The position numbers and the translations under genes were made by a program. From positions 1 to 32,853 of the forward strand of contig JASJGK010000024.1 in NCBI GenBank assembly GCA_033791585.1: a stretch of DNA of 32,853 bases, read 5' to 3'. This document shows, one piece after another, positions 1-7,495 of the stretch. Position 1 is the stretch's first letter. The number at the start of each line of letters is the position of its first letter. Source of the DNA: JASJGK01 sp033791585. Lineage in GTDB: Bacteria; SAR324; XYD2-FULL-50-16. The notes under the pieces are model-generated. The model was not told where the DNA came from. It made no database searches and saw nothing but the letters and a program-made list of their open reading frames with translations.

Positions 1-351
1 GGTGCTGCTCGTAACGTTGAAGATGGTGGCTCACTAACGATAATCGGTACAGCTTTGGTGGATACAGGTTCTAGAATGGACGAAGTTATCTTTGAAGAAT
101 TTAAGGGCACAGGCAACATGGAATTGGTGCTAGACCGTAAATTGGTAGAAAAAAGAGTCTTCCCAGCCATTGATATTGAGAAGTCTCATACCAGAAAAGA
201 AGACCTATTACTAGAAAACTTAACTGAAATTTGGAAGTTAAGACGAGTGCTTTCAGCCACCTCAAAAACTCAAGAAAGCCTTGAATTTCTGTTAGATAAG
301 ATGAAGAAGTATCCTACTAACAAAGAACTTTTAGCCATGCTAAACAACTAA
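1..351 (+). CDS. rho: Transcription termination factor Rho, C-terminal part (5' truncated by window)
   Basis: The reading frame is open from base 1 to the TAA at 349–351 and gives the last 116 residues of Rho, the hexameric RNA helicase that ends transcription at Rho-dependent sites. The sequence shows the conserved stretch SLTIIGTALVDTGSRMDEVI, then EEFKGTGNMEL and RVFPAIDIEKSHTRKE, which are hallmarks of the C-terminal ATPase domain (the region around the R loop and the arginine finger side of the subunit interface). The N-terminal RNA-binding domain and the Walker motifs lie upstream of the window. A hairpin terminator follows the gene, and rpmE and prfA come next on the same strand, an arrangement seen in several proteobacterial lineages. 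Identity is clear; only the completeness is limited by the window edge. Confidence 0.97.
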   Translation, partial: GAARNVEDGGSLTIIGTALVDTGSRMDEVIFEEFKGTGNMELVLDRKLVEKRVFPAIDIEKSHTRKEDLLLENLTEIWKLRRVLSATSKTQESLEFLLDKMKKYPTNKELLAMLNN

Positions 352-379
352 ACCCAAAACCTTGGCCTAAAAGATATTC

Positions 380-407
380 AAAGAGACTGGTTGACCGAGT
401 CTTTTTT
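380..407 (+). terminator. Likely intrinsic terminator after rho
   Basis: An imperfect stem, AAAGAGACTGG / CCGAGTCTTTT with a TTGA loop and one bulged G, is followed directly by a T run (401–407). It sits 28 bases past the rho stop codon and before rpmE, where a transcript end is expected. The stem is short and partly AU, so strength is uncertain. Confidence 0.6.
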
Positions 408-459
408 AATCTATAGGTTGATGAATTATATTAAATAACCATTTTTAGATAAGTTAAAA

Positions 460-669
460 ATGAAAGCAGATATCCATCCTAAATACGTAGAAACTAAATA
501 TTCATGTGCCTGTGGCCATAGTTTCGAAATTTTAAGCACAATGGGCGGCGAGATGAAGTTAGAAATTTGTTCTAGCTGTCACCCTTTGTATACTGGCAAG
601 CAGAAGTTAATTGATACAGAAGGCCGTATCGATCGCTTCAAGAAAAAATACCAGAACCTTTCAAAGTAA
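460..669 (+). CDS. rpmE: 50S ribosomal protein L31, zinc-binding type
   Basis: This 69-residue protein is bacterial L31, a small protein of the large subunit that helps form a bridge to the 30S head. It begins MKADIHPKY, contains C16-x-C18 and C37-x-x-C40, and ends with GRIDRFKKKYQ, as in long-type L31. The four cysteines mark the zinc-containing (C+) form, which in many bacteria can be replaced by a zinc-free paralogue under zinc limitation; no such paralogue is in this window. The ATG at 460 has no obvious Shine–Dalgarno sequence just upstream (AT-rich leader). It is flanked by hairpin terminators on both sides, so it may be transcribed on its own. Confidence 0.97.
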   Translation: MKADIHPKYVETKYSCACGHSFEILSTMGGEMKLEICSSCHPLYTGKQKLIDTEGRIDRFKKKYQNLSK

Positions 670-674
670 GATTC

Positions 675-699
675 GGGGCCCTAGGCCCCTTATTTTTTT
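675..699 (+). terminator. Strong intrinsic terminator after rpmE
   Basis: A perfect 6-bp GC stem, GGGGCC (675–680) with GGCCCC (684–689) around a CTA loop, is followed by TTATTTTTTT. This is a textbook Rho-independent terminator, 5 bases after the rpmE stop codon. Confidence 0.88.
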
Positions 700-726
700 C
701 ATCACCTCGATCCCCTACTCCTGCAC

Positions 727-1806
727 ATGCTGGAGAAATTACGCCCCCTGTTTGACAGATTTGAAGAAATTACAGCGCTTCTTTCTAGCCCTGAAATTTT
801 AACCGATTCAAAGCGTCTACAAAAGCTCTCTAAGGAGCAGTCTAAGCTCTCATCCATAGTTGATGTTTACCTAGAATTACAGCGAACTAATGAAGATTTT
901 GAGGGGAACACTGCGATTTTAGCCGATCCTGACGAAGATCCTGAGATGAAGGAAATGGCCAAGGCCGAACTTCCTGATTTAAAAAAGGCTTTGGAAGACT
1001 TGAGCCAAAAAGCCCAGATCATGTTGCTGCCTACCGACCCTGATGACGATAAAAATGTTATCTTGGAAATTCGTGCAGGGACGGGTGGCGATGAGGCTGG
1101 ATTGTTTGTTGGTGACCTTTTACGCATGTATATGAAGTTTGCCGAGTCTAACAAATGGCAAGTGGAGATCATGGATTCTAGTGAGTCTAGTTCTGGTGGT
1201 TACAAAGAAGTGGTTTGCTCCATCGAAGGCAAAAACGTCTACTCCCGTTTAAAATTTGAATCAGGGGTTCACCGTGTTCAACGTGTTCCTGCTACAGAAA
1301 CGCAAGGGCGGGTTCACACCTCAGCTTGCACCGTGGCCATTTTACCTGAATCAGAAAATGTGGAAGTGGAACTGAATATGGCCGATGTCAGGATTGATAC
1401 CTATCGTGCCAGTGGTGCTGGTGGGCAGCATATCAATAAAACTGATTCTGCCATTCGTTTGACCCACGAACCGACAGGCATTGTTGTTCAGTGCCAAGAA
1501 GAGCGCAGCCAGATTAAAAATAAAGCCAAAGCCATGAAATATTTGAATGCTAAGCTTTATGATGTACAAATGTCTGAGACTAAAAGCACAGAAGATGCAA
1601 TGAGAAAGGGCATGGTTGGCACAGGTGATAGGAGTGAACGAATCCGCACCTATAACTATCCTCAGGGGCGATTTACAGACCATAGAGTCAATATGACTGT
1701 TTATCGGCTGGAAGAAATTATGCAATCAGGTGAGTTGAATGATATCATCAATGCCTTAGCCGCCGACCAACAGACTAAACTTTTAGAGCACGAATCTCAA
1801 TTTTAA
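727..1806 (+). CDS. prfA: Peptide chain release factor 1 (RF1)
   Basis: RF1 recognises UAA and UAG stop codons on the ribosome and releases the peptide. The 359-residue length is normal. The stop-codon recognition tripeptide is P188-A-T190, the PxT signature that separates RF1 from RF2 (SPF). The catalytic GGQ loop is at about residues 232–234 in the context RASGAGGQHINKTDSA; the Gln is the usual target of PrmC methylation. Region 1 carries RAGTGGDEA (about 116–124), also typical. The common neighbour prmC (the RF1 methyltransferase) does not follow; instead there is a non-coding gap and dgkA on the other strand. The ATG at 727 lacks a clear ribosome binding site, but the protein N-terminus aligns with the family from this start. 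Confidence 0.97.
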   Translation: MLEKLRPLFDRFEEITALLSSPEILTDSKRLQKLSKEQSKLSSIVDVYLELQRTNEDFEGNTAILADPDEDPEMKEMAKAELPDLKKALEDLSQKAQIMLLPTDPDDDKNVILEIRAGTGGDEAGLFVGDLLRMYMKFAESNKWQVEIMDSSESSSGGYKEVVCSIEGKNVYSRLKFESGVHRVQRVPATETQGRVHTSACTVAILPESENVEVELNMADVRIDTYRASGAGGQHINKTDSAIRLTHEPTGIVVQCQEERSQIKNKAKAMKYLNAKLYDVQMSETKSTEDAMRKGMVGTGDRSERIRTYNYPQGRFTDHRVNMTVYRLEEIMQSGELNDIINALAADQQTKLLEHESQF

Positions 1807-1840
1807 GCTTTACCCTCTGCTTTTAAGCTCTACCTTTTGC
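1801..1840 (+). repeat. Two imperfect 20-base tandem units at the prfA 3' end
   Basis: Bases 1801–1820 and 1821–1840 are two adjacent 20-mers, both beginning TTTTAAGCT and ending in TGC, that match at 17 of 20 positions. The first copy contains the prfA stop codon. They lead directly into a small hairpin, GCAGT (1839–1843) with ACTGC (1852–1856). Function unknown; slippage duplication is the simplest origin. Confidence 0.7.
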
Positions 1841-2048
1841 AGTATTTAAAAACTGCAACAGAACTCCCCTTATCCCAACTCATTTTCACCCCTATCGCCT
1901 TTTAGGTAGAGCTATAGCCGCAAGCTCTCAGTTTAAGCTAGAGCAAAAGGTGTGAAGGGTGCCCTAGACCGAAGATACACCTTTAGTCCGAAGGGTGCCG
2001 TGAAGCCAATGTTTTCGGGTAGCCCGAAGGTTGTCATAGGCCGATAGG
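1807..2048. other. Non-coding gap with many self-complementary segments; possible structured RNA or intergenic repeat
   Basis: This 242-base stretch lies between the 3' ends of convergent prfA and dgkA and has no credible reading frame. It contains several pairings I can trace: CCTATCG (1891–1897) with CGATAGG (2042–2048), which would close the element; AGAGCT (1908–1913) with AGCTCT (1923–1928); GGTGT (1949–1953) with ACACC (1977–1981), or alternatively CACC at 1978–1981 with GGTG at 1994–1997; and TTCGGG (2014–2019) with CCCGAA (2023–2028) around a TAG loop. AGCTCTACC (1826–1834) is also the reverse complement of GGTAGAGCT (1905–1913), and the 10-mer GAAGGGTGCC occurs twice. I do not recognise tmRNA, RNase P, SRP, 6S or a known riboswitch. 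Strand is undetermined. Confidence 0.4.
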
Positions 2049-2444
2049 TTAAAGCAGTAGGTGAAAACCCTTCACCCAGCCCCAAACCCAACAAACTCCA
2101 GCCAAAGATAAGCTAGTAAAGACAGCAGCGCTGCCAATGTCTTTAGCCTTGCCAGCAAGCTCGTGATAACCAGGGCTGACTAAGTCGACAATGGCCTCAA
2201 TCGCACTGTTTAATAGCTCAGTGATGATCACGATGGCTAAGGTAGCTAGTAAAAAGAGCTTTTCTAAGTGAGTCAAATCCAAGTAGGGTAGCGTCAATGC
2301 GAAAATAAATGAAAGAGTCATCTCTTGGCGCAGGGCAGCCTCGCTTTGAAGAGCAGATTTAAAGCCCTTGTAAGAGTAGATTGTAGCCTTAAAGACACGG
2401 GTCAAACCCGTGGCAATTGGGGGTATTTCTGGTGGTTCGTTCAT
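2049..2444 (-). CDS. dgkA: Diacylglycerol kinase, DgkA family
   Basis: This 131-residue integral membrane enzyme phosphorylates diacylglycerol (in Gram-negatives, recycling the by-product of osmoregulated glycan and LPS modification) or undecaprenol in related proteins. The N-terminal segment GLTRVFKATIYSYKGFK and the block EAALRQE are typical. The core motif ELLNSAIEAIVDL (E76 to E83 here) holds the two glutamates known to be essential, and YHELAGKAKDIGSAAV follows. Three hydrophobic stretches (about 43–57, 62–76, 104–121) match the three-helix fold. It is divergent from the sugar kinase gene, with only a short gap. The Gram-negative-like HELAGKAKDIGSAAV motif favours the diacylglycerol enzyme over the Gram-positive undecaprenol kinase, but substrate cannot be proven from sequence. 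Confidence 0.93.
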   Translation of the reverse strand: MNEPPEIPPIATGLTRVFKATIYSYKGFKSALQSEAALRQEMTLSFIFALTLPYLDLTHLEKLFLLATLAIVIITELLNSAIEAIVDLVSPGYHELAGKAKDIGSAAVFTSLSLAGVCWVWGWVKGFHLLL

Positions 2445-2462
2445 GGACCAAGATTGGCATAA

Positions 2463-2478
2463 TGAGCGTTAAAGCTCA
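2463..2478. promoter_or_regulatory. Inverted repeat between dgkA and the ROK kinase gene
   Basis: TGAGC (2463–2467) and GCTCA (2474–2478) are perfect complements separated by GTTAAA, in the small gap between two divergent genes. This is a possible operator half-site pair. It could equally be a chance palindrome; there is no other copy that I noticed. Confidence 0.25.
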
Positions 2479-2505
2479 ATAGTGAATAAAAAAATGATAG
2501 CGCCT

Positions 2506-3393
2506 ATGAAAACTTTTTTAACTCTTGATTTAGGTGGAACCAACTGTCGTTTTGCCTTGGTTGATGAAAGAGGGGGGATTATCAAAAAAGAAACCCACCC
2601 AACCCCTCCTCCTCGTGAATTTTACAAATTGCTTCAAGAATTTAGTGAAAGTTTATCTGTTAAGCCCGTTGCTGCAGGCTTTGCCTTAGCAGGCCCCGTC
2701 GACCCTGCAACGGGGATATTGAACTCTCCTGTTAATATGCAAGGCTGGGCAATTGAACCGATCGGGAAAAATGCCAGTGAACTTTTAGGTATCCCTGTTT
2801 TTTGTGGCAACGATGCCAGTCTCGCCTGTTTTGGTGAAGCTAAATTGGGTGCAGGTCTAGGTGTTGAAAATCTAGTACTTTTGACCTTGGGCACTGGCAT
2901 TGGGGGCGGGGCTATTGTGAACGGTCAGTTGCACTTAGGCACACAGGGCCAGGCGCTAGAGGTAGGGCATATGCAGATTTTTAACCAAGGTAGGCAATGC
3001 GGTTGTGGCTTAAATGGCCACTTGGAGGCCTATGTTTCTGGCACTGCTTTAGGGCAAATAGCAACAGAAAGGTTTGGAAAGGCCACAACTTCAAAAGAAC
3101 TTTTTGAATCTAGCGACAAAGTATCTAAAGAAATCATCGCTGATGCTGCGACAAATTTAGGTTTCGGTCTCGCTAATTTAGTTCATCTTTTTAACCCCAA
3201 ACTCATTCTTTTCAGTGGGTCTTTGGCCGAGCATTGGGAGGTTTTTGTTTTACCTGCGGGCCGAGCCATGGAAGATCAATTGATGCCCGCCTTCAAAGGG
3301 GTGGTGCAAATCCAACCTGCAAAATTGGCTGGTGATGCAGGGTTATTGGGTGCAATGGCTTGGGCAAAGGCAGGGTTTGAGCTTCAAAAGTAA
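2506..3393 (+). CDS. ROK-family sugar kinase, probable glucokinase
   Basis: ROK proteins phosphorylate glucose or N-acyl sugars with ATP in the cytosol. From the ATG at 2506 the 295-residue protein shows the phosphate-binding LDLGGTN (7–13), the sugar-binding and catalytic GND (Asp about 103), and the second ATP loop LGTGIGGGAI. The zinc site EVGH (His about 155) is followed by CGCGLNGHLEAYVSG, where the third cysteine of the usual CxCGxxGCxE is a histidine. The frame extends upstream to a GTG at 2482 and an ATG at 2494, but family members start almost directly before the LDxGGT strand, so 2506 is preferred; none of the starts has a good ribosome binding site. Glucose is the likeliest substrate, and pgi, the next step, lies 16 kb away; N-acetylglucosamine or mannose kinase cannot be excluded. 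Confidence 0.88.
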   Translation: MKTFLTLDLGGTNCRFALVDERGGIIKKETHPTPPPREFYKLLQEFSESLSVKPVAAGFALAGPVDPATGILNSPVNMQGWAIEPIGKNASELLGIPVFCGNDASLACFGEAKLGAGLGVENLVLLTLGTGIGGGAIVNGQLHLGTQGQALEVGHMQIFNQGRQCGCGLNGHLEAYVSGTALGQIATERFGKATTSKELFESSDKVSKEIIADAATNLGFGLANLVHLFNPKLILFSGSLAEHWEVFVLPAGRAMEDQLMPAFKGVVQIQPAKLAGDAGLLGAMAWAKAGFELQK

Positions 3394-3498
3394 CCTATTT
3401 TGGTCAATATTAGTTTGAAAAAAATTGAAGATTTTTTTTCAATGAGGGGTGGATTTTGAGGAACCACTTTGTTAATATCCTTAAGCTTTGGAGGAAAA

Positions 3499-4089
3499 AT
3501 GAAATTTGAACAATACAACCCAGAGGAAGCCCTACAAACACTTATTGAAGGGAACCGAAAATTTGTTGCCGATGAAGGTACAACAGGCCGACATCTATCT
3601 CAAAAACGAAAGGAACTGATTTTAGAGCAGCACCCTATCGCATGTATTTTAGGCTGTGCCGATGCACGTGTTCCGCCACAATTGATTTTTGATCGCAAGC
3701 TGGGTGATCTTTTTATCATCCGTGTGGCAGGCAATGTGTTAGATGATGTTGTGCTCGCCAGTTTAGAATATGGTGTGTTTGTGCTGAATACCCCTTTGGT
3801 TGTGGTTATGGGGCATTACGGTTGCGGCGCTGTCGATGCAACTTTAAATGGCCATAATTTCACTAGTCATATTCGTACCCTTACAAACTTGGTCGAGCCT
3901 GCTGTTGAGTGGGCAAAAACCCAAGAAGGTGACACGCTAGATTTGGCAGTGAGAAAAAATATATTAAATCAGACAGAAAAACTTCATAGTACGGAGCAGA
4001 TTTTTAAGTCTAAGATCGATTCAGGTCAGTTACTTATCAAATCAGCTTACTATGATCTTGCCACTGGCAAGGTCGACTTCATAGACTAA
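3499..4089 (+). CDS. Beta-class carbonic anhydrase
   Basis: The enzyme interconverts CO2 and bicarbonate in the cytosol. Zinc ligands and the Asp–Arg dyad are visible: C53-x-D55-x-R57 in LGCADARVPPQ, and H106-x-x-C109 in GHYGCGAVD. Length from the ATG at 3499 is 196 residues, normal for a bacterial beta-CA. The frame extends to a TTG at 3469, but GGAGGA at 3490–3495 sits right before the ATG at 3499, so the shorter start is correct. The stop is only 5 bases before the next gene, suggesting the first gene of an operon with ggt, larE and larB. Alanine in CADAR where CSDSR is common is a conservative difference. No signal peptide, so it acts in the cytoplasm. Confidence 0.93.
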   Translation: MKFEQYNPEEALQTLIEGNRKFVADEGTTGRHLSQKRKELILEQHPIACILGCADARVPPQLIFDRKLGDLFIIRVAGNVLDDVVLASLEYGVFVLNTPLVVVMGHYGCGAVDATLNGHNFTSHIRTLTNLVEPAVEWAKTQEGDTLDLAVRKNILNQTEKLHSTEQIFKSKIDSGQLLIKSAYYDLATGKVDFID

Positions 4090-4094
4090 ATCCA

Positions 4095-5816
4095 TTGAAA
4101 AAATTACTCCTCAGTTTTACCCTTTGCGCCTTTACTTTCAGTCTCTTTGCCCAAGAGGCCATTATTGCAGGCAGTGATAATTTTCCAGTAAAAGGCTCCC
4201 ACATACCTGTGGAAGGCAAACAGGGGATGGTGGTTGCCAGCGAACCCTTAGCCGCAAAAGAAGCTTTAGCCGTTTTAAAAGAGGGGGGCAACGCTATTGA
4301 TGCCGCTGTAACCATGGGCTTTGTCTTGGCTGTGACCATGCCTCGTGCAGGCAACCTAGGCGGTGGTGGGTTTATGTTGGTAAATTTAAAGTCAGGCAAG
4401 GTGGTTTCCATTGATTACCGTGAAAAAGCTCCCATTGCTGCTACTGCCGATATGTTTTTAGACAAGGATGGAAATCCTGACCCTGAAAAGAGCCGATTTT
4501 CACCTCTTTCAGCCGGTGTTCCTGGTTCGGTTGCAGGCATGCATTTGGCCTTAAAACGTTACGGTACTATATCTTGGGCCGCAGCCATTGCACCTGCTAT
4601 TGCACTTGCAGAAGATGGTTTTGAAGTAAGTGAATCCTTTGCAGGCGAATTGAAACGCCGTGAAAAGGTTTTAGAGCGCTGGCCTAGCACGAAAGAAGTA
4701 TTTTTTAAGAGGGGCAGACCTTACGAGGCTGGGGAATGGTTCAAACAACCAGATCTAGCAAAAACCTTAAAATTGATTGCCGAAAAAGGCCCAGAGGCCT
4801 TTTACCGAGGTGAAATCGCAGATCAAATTGTTGCGACCATGGCCAAACATGGTGGCTTGATCACTAAAAAGGATTTGCAGCTCTACTACCCTGCTTTTCG
4901 AGTTCCTATCAGAGGCATGTACCGAGGTTACGATATTTTTTCTATGGGGCCGCCCAGCTCTGGTGGGGTTCATTTGATCCAAATCTTGAATATTCTAGAG
5001 GGTTACTCTATCAATAAAATGGGCCACAACAAGGCGCAAACAGTTCATGTTATGGCGGAAGCCATGAAATATGCCTACGCTGACCGCAGTAAATACATGG
5101 GCGACATGGATTTTGTAAAGGTACCTCTTTCTAAGCTCACAAACCAACGCTATGCTGACAACCAAAGAAAAAAGATCAAAAAATCCAAAGCTACTCCTTC
5201 TAGTAAAATTAGGCCCACACGTATCCGAGGCTATGAAGGCCCAAACACCACTCATTTTTCCATCATAGATTCCAAAGGAAATGCTGTCAGCAATACCACG
5301 ACCCTGAATTTTAGTTTTGGCAGTGGGATTGTGGTAGAAGGTGCTGGATTTTTACTTAATAACGAAATGGATGATTTTTCCGCTAAGCCTGGTGTAGCCA
5401 ACGCTTACGGCCTGATTGGTGGCTCTGCCAATAAGATTGAGCCAAAGAAACGCATGCTTTCTTCTATGTCCCCCACTATTGTGAAAAAGAGAGGCAAGCT
5501 AGTACTTCTTACAGGTAGCCCAGGTGGAAGTCGGATTATCACAACCGTAACCCAGGTGGTGATGAATGTGATCGACCATAAAATGAACATCCAAGAGGCT
5601 GTAAATGCCCCAAGGATGCACCACCAATGGATGCCGGATATCTTAAGGTTAGAAGAGGGTTTTAACGAGAAAACAGTGAACAAGCTCAAAGAAAAGGGCC
5701 ATGAAGTAGAAGTGAAAGGCACTATGGGGGCTGCCGCATCCATTATGGTGGGGCCTAATGGCCTTTACTATGGCGCAAGCGACCCAAGGCGGGATGGCCT
5801 AGCCATTGGCTATTAG
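4095..5816 (+). CDS. ggt: Gamma-glutamyltransferase / glutathione hydrolase
   Basis: Gamma-glutamyltranspeptidase cleaves the gamma-glutamyl bond of glutathione and related peptides in the periplasm. The 573-residue proenzyme starts with a signal peptide, MKKLLLSFTLCAFTFSLFAQ, with likely cleavage near residue 19–20. The precursor self-cleaves before a threonine, here T385 in PNTTHFSIID, giving large and small subunits. The small subunit holds NNEMDDFS (lid loop and substrate contacts), SSMSPTIV (about 456–463) and GSPGGSRI (oxyanion glycines). The conserved AGNLGGGGFM is in the large subunit. Translation must start at TTG (4095), since no ATG precedes the signal peptide. It sits 5 bases after the carbonic anhydrase gene and 6 bases before larE, so co-transcription is likely. 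Identification is firm; why it is grouped with nickel-pincer genes is unknown. Confidence 0.95.
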   Translation: MKKLLLSFTLCAFTFSLFAQEAIIAGSDNFPVKGSHIPVEGKQGMVVASEPLAAKEALAVLKEGGNAIDAAVTMGFVLAVTMPRAGNLGGGGFMLVNLKSGKVVSIDYREKAPIAATADMFLDKDGNPDPEKSRFSPLSAGVPGSVAGMHLALKRYGTISWAAAIAPAIALAEDGFEVSESFAGELKRREKVLERWPSTKEVFFKRGRPYEAGEWFKQPDLAKTLKLIAEKGPEAFYRGEIADQIVATMAKHGGLITKKDLQLYYPAFRVPIRGMYRGYDIFSMGPPSSGGVHLIQILNILEGYSINKMGHNKAQTVHVMAEAMKYAYADRSKYMGDMDFVKVPLSKLTNQRYADNQRKKIKKSKATPSSKIRPTRIRGYEGPNTTHFSIIDSKGNAVSNTTTLNFSFGSGIVVEGAGFLLNNEMDDFSAKPGVANAYGLIGGSANKIEPKKRMLSSMSPTIVKKRGKLVLLTGSPGGSRIITTVTQVVMNVIDHKMNIQEAVNAPRMHHQWMPDILRLEEGFNEKTVNKLKEKGHEVEVKGTMGAAASIMVGPNGLYYGASDPRRDGLAIGY

Positions 5817-5825
5817 AATTTTGTG

Positions 5826-6626
5826 ATGTCCATAAAGCCTAAAGAGCAGGAATTAAAAAACTGGATCACAAACCAAAAAAGGCTCGCAATTGCTTTTTCT
5901 GGTGGAGTTGATTCCAGCTTTTTGGCTCAAGTTACTTTCAGCCTACTCGGTGATCAGGCTCTGGCGATCCTCGTTAAAAGCCAGTCTTTACCAGAATGGG
6001 AGTTTCAAGCTGCCATAGCCACTGCCAAGAAAATAGGCATTAGGCTCGAGGTTATAGAAGTAGATGAGCTGGCCAATGATGCAATTGCCAGTAACCCTGA
6101 CGACCGTTGTTATCACTGTAAAACCCTTTCTTACTCTGAAATGGTTCCCCTTGCCCTTTCCTTAAATTTTAAAGTGGTTGCCGACGGCACCAATGCAGAT
6201 GATTTAAGTGATTATCGACCTGGCCTAAAAGCCAAAGATGAACAGGGGGTCCTTAGCCCCTTAGCGCTTTTTGGGATAACAAAAGCTGAAATAAGAATTT
6301 TATCTAAAAAAGCAGGTCTTGCCGTTTGGGATAAACCTAGTTTCCCCTGTTTAAATTCACGCATCCCTTATGGCCAAGAAATAACAGATCAAAAGTTAAA
6401 GCAGATTTCCCAAGGGGAACGATTTTTATTGGATTTAGGTTTAAGGCAGGTGAGGCTTAGGCATCATGGCAAATTGGCTAGAATCGAGGTGGAAGAAACG
6501 GATTTTAATTTATTACTTGAACAGAAGCAGCTGATTGTTGAAAAGCTAAAATCTTTAGATTTCACCTACGTCACTTTTGACCTGCAAGGCTTTCGTAGTG
6601 GTAGCCTGAACGAAGTAAGGCTCTAG
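5826..6626 (+). CDS. larE: Nickel-pincer cofactor biosynthesis sulfur transferase LarE
   Basis: LarE is an ATP-dependent PP-loop enzyme that adds sulfur to the pyridinium dicarboxylate intermediate made by LarB. The pyrophosphatase loop SGGVDSS is at about residues 25–31. Three cysteines are placed as in the family: C95 and C98 in DDRCYHCK and C175 in FPCLNSRIPYG. The last aligns with the sacrificial cysteine of the Lactobacillus enzyme, and the presence of all three suggests the variety that binds an iron–sulfur cluster and shuttles sulfur catalytically, as reported for some homologues; that is inference. Length (266) is normal. The frame could begin with GTG at 5823, one codon earlier than the ATG chosen. 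larB follows after one base. larC, needed for nickel insertion, and a larA-type enzyme are not in the window. Confidence 0.92.
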   Translation: MSIKPKEQELKNWITNQKRLAIAFSGGVDSSFLAQVTFSLLGDQALAILVKSQSLPEWEFQAAIATAKKIGIRLEVIEVDELANDAIASNPDDRCYHCKTLSYSEMVPLALSLNFKVVADGTNADDLSDYRPGLKAKDEQGVLSPLALFGITKAEIRILSKKAGLAVWDKPSFPCLNSRIPYGQEITDQKLKQISQGERFLLDLGLRQVRLRHHGKLARIEVEETDFNLLLEQKQLIVEKLKSLDFTYVTFDLQGFRSGSLNEVRL

Positions 6627-6627
6627 G

Positions 6628-7368
6628 TTGGAAAAAATTCTTCAAGATTTAAGGTGCGGTAATATCACCGTAGAGGCTGCACAAAAAGCTATTACAGCAG
6701 AGCTAGGGCTGGAGGTGAATCTAGAAGAGGTTGGGGTGAAAATTGATAACCAACGGGACCAAAGAACAGGCATGCCCGAGGTGGTGTATGGAGAGTTCAA
6801 AAACTTAGCCCAACTAATGCAGATCACTGCAACCCTGCACCAAAAGCCTGGATTTTTAATCACCAGAATCAAACCAGAAATGGCTGGGGAAATCCTTGCA
6901 AAATACCCTCAATTAGCTTGGAACAAACAGGCGGGACTAGTTCATGGGCAGGCTATAGACAAAAAATATTCTAAACCTATTGGCATTTTGTCAGCAGGTA
7001 GCTCTGACCAAAGCATTGCCGAAGAGGCAGCTGTAACGAGCGAACTTATGGGCATGGAAGTCCTTCGCTTTTACGATGTCGGTGTGGCAGGGGTGCACAG
7101 GTTATTTAAGAGGCTAGACGACATTAAAAAAGCAGGATGCTTGGTTGTTGTAGCTGGTATGGATGGCGCCCTACCCAGCCTGATTGGGGGACTGGTAAAA
7201 ATGCCCATTGTTGCCGTTCCTACCTCAGTGGGATATGGTGCAAGCTTTGAGGGGTTAGCCCCACTTTTAACTATGCTCAATTCCTGTTCTTCAGGCGTAA
7301 CTGTTGTGAATATAGATAATGGCTACGGCGCTGCTATGGCTGGGGTTCGAATTTTACAAAAAGAGTAA
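6628..7368 (+). CDS. larB: Nickel-pincer cofactor biosynthesis protein LarB
   Basis: LarB carboxylates nicotinic acid adenine dinucleotide and releases AMP, making pyridinium-3,5-dicarboxylate mononucleotide for LarE. The C-terminal half resembles the PurE (AIR carboxylase) fold: SAGSSDQ (about 122–128), AGMDGALPSLIGGL (about 176–189) and NSCSSGVTVVNIDNGYGAA near the end. C210 in NSC occupies the position of the cysteine reported to attack the substrate pyridine in LarB. The 246-residue length is typical. The start is TTG at 6628, one base past the larE stop; no ATG is available before the conserved part. It closes the carbonic anhydrase–ggt–larE–larB run. Because LarB consumes CO2 or bicarbonate, linkage to carbonic anhydrase could be functional, though this is only a guess. 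Confidence 0.92.
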   Translation: MEKILQDLRCGNITVEAAQKAITAELGLEVNLEEVGVKIDNQRDQRTGMPEVVYGEFKNLAQLMQITATLHQKPGFLITRIKPEMAGEILAKYPQLAWNKQAGLVHGQAIDKKYSKPIGILSAGSSDQSIAEEAAVTSELMGMEVLRFYDVGVAGVHRLFKRLDDIKKAGCLVVVAGMDGALPSLIGGLVKMPIVAVPTSVGYGASFEGLAPLLTMLNSCSSGVTVVNIDNGYGAAMAGVRILQKE

Positions 7369-7416
7369 AATATTTGCAGAAACGCCGCTAAATGGGCACC
7401 TGTCTTGCTTAGCTTA

Positions 7417-7485
7417 AGACGTAAAAATAGGCGCAAAAACTAGACGTAAAAACCAAGCAACAATCTGTGTAAAAACAAAAACTAG
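7417..7485. repeat. Short A-rich direct repeats upstream of gspD
   Basis: AGACGTAAAAA occurs at 7417–7427 and again at 7442–7452, and AAAAACTAG at 7435–7443 and 7477–7485. These interleaved repeats fill the gap before gspD. They could be phased A-tracts that bend DNA at a promoter, or simple low-complexity sequence. Confidence 0.45.
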
Positions 7486-7495
7486 GCAAAAAAAC

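Noticed and set aside
1839..1856. GCAGT…ACTGC hairpin after prfA as a terminator
   Set aside because: Stem of 5 bp and no following T tract; kept only as part of the structured gap.
3425..3442. ATTGAA…TTCAAT as a terminator after the ROK gene
   Set aside because: Weak AT stem; T run lies inside the loop rather than after the stem.
5405..5743. Minus-strand open frame inside ggt
   Set aside because: Antisense shadow; hydrophobic without domain features, while ggt holds all catalytic residues.
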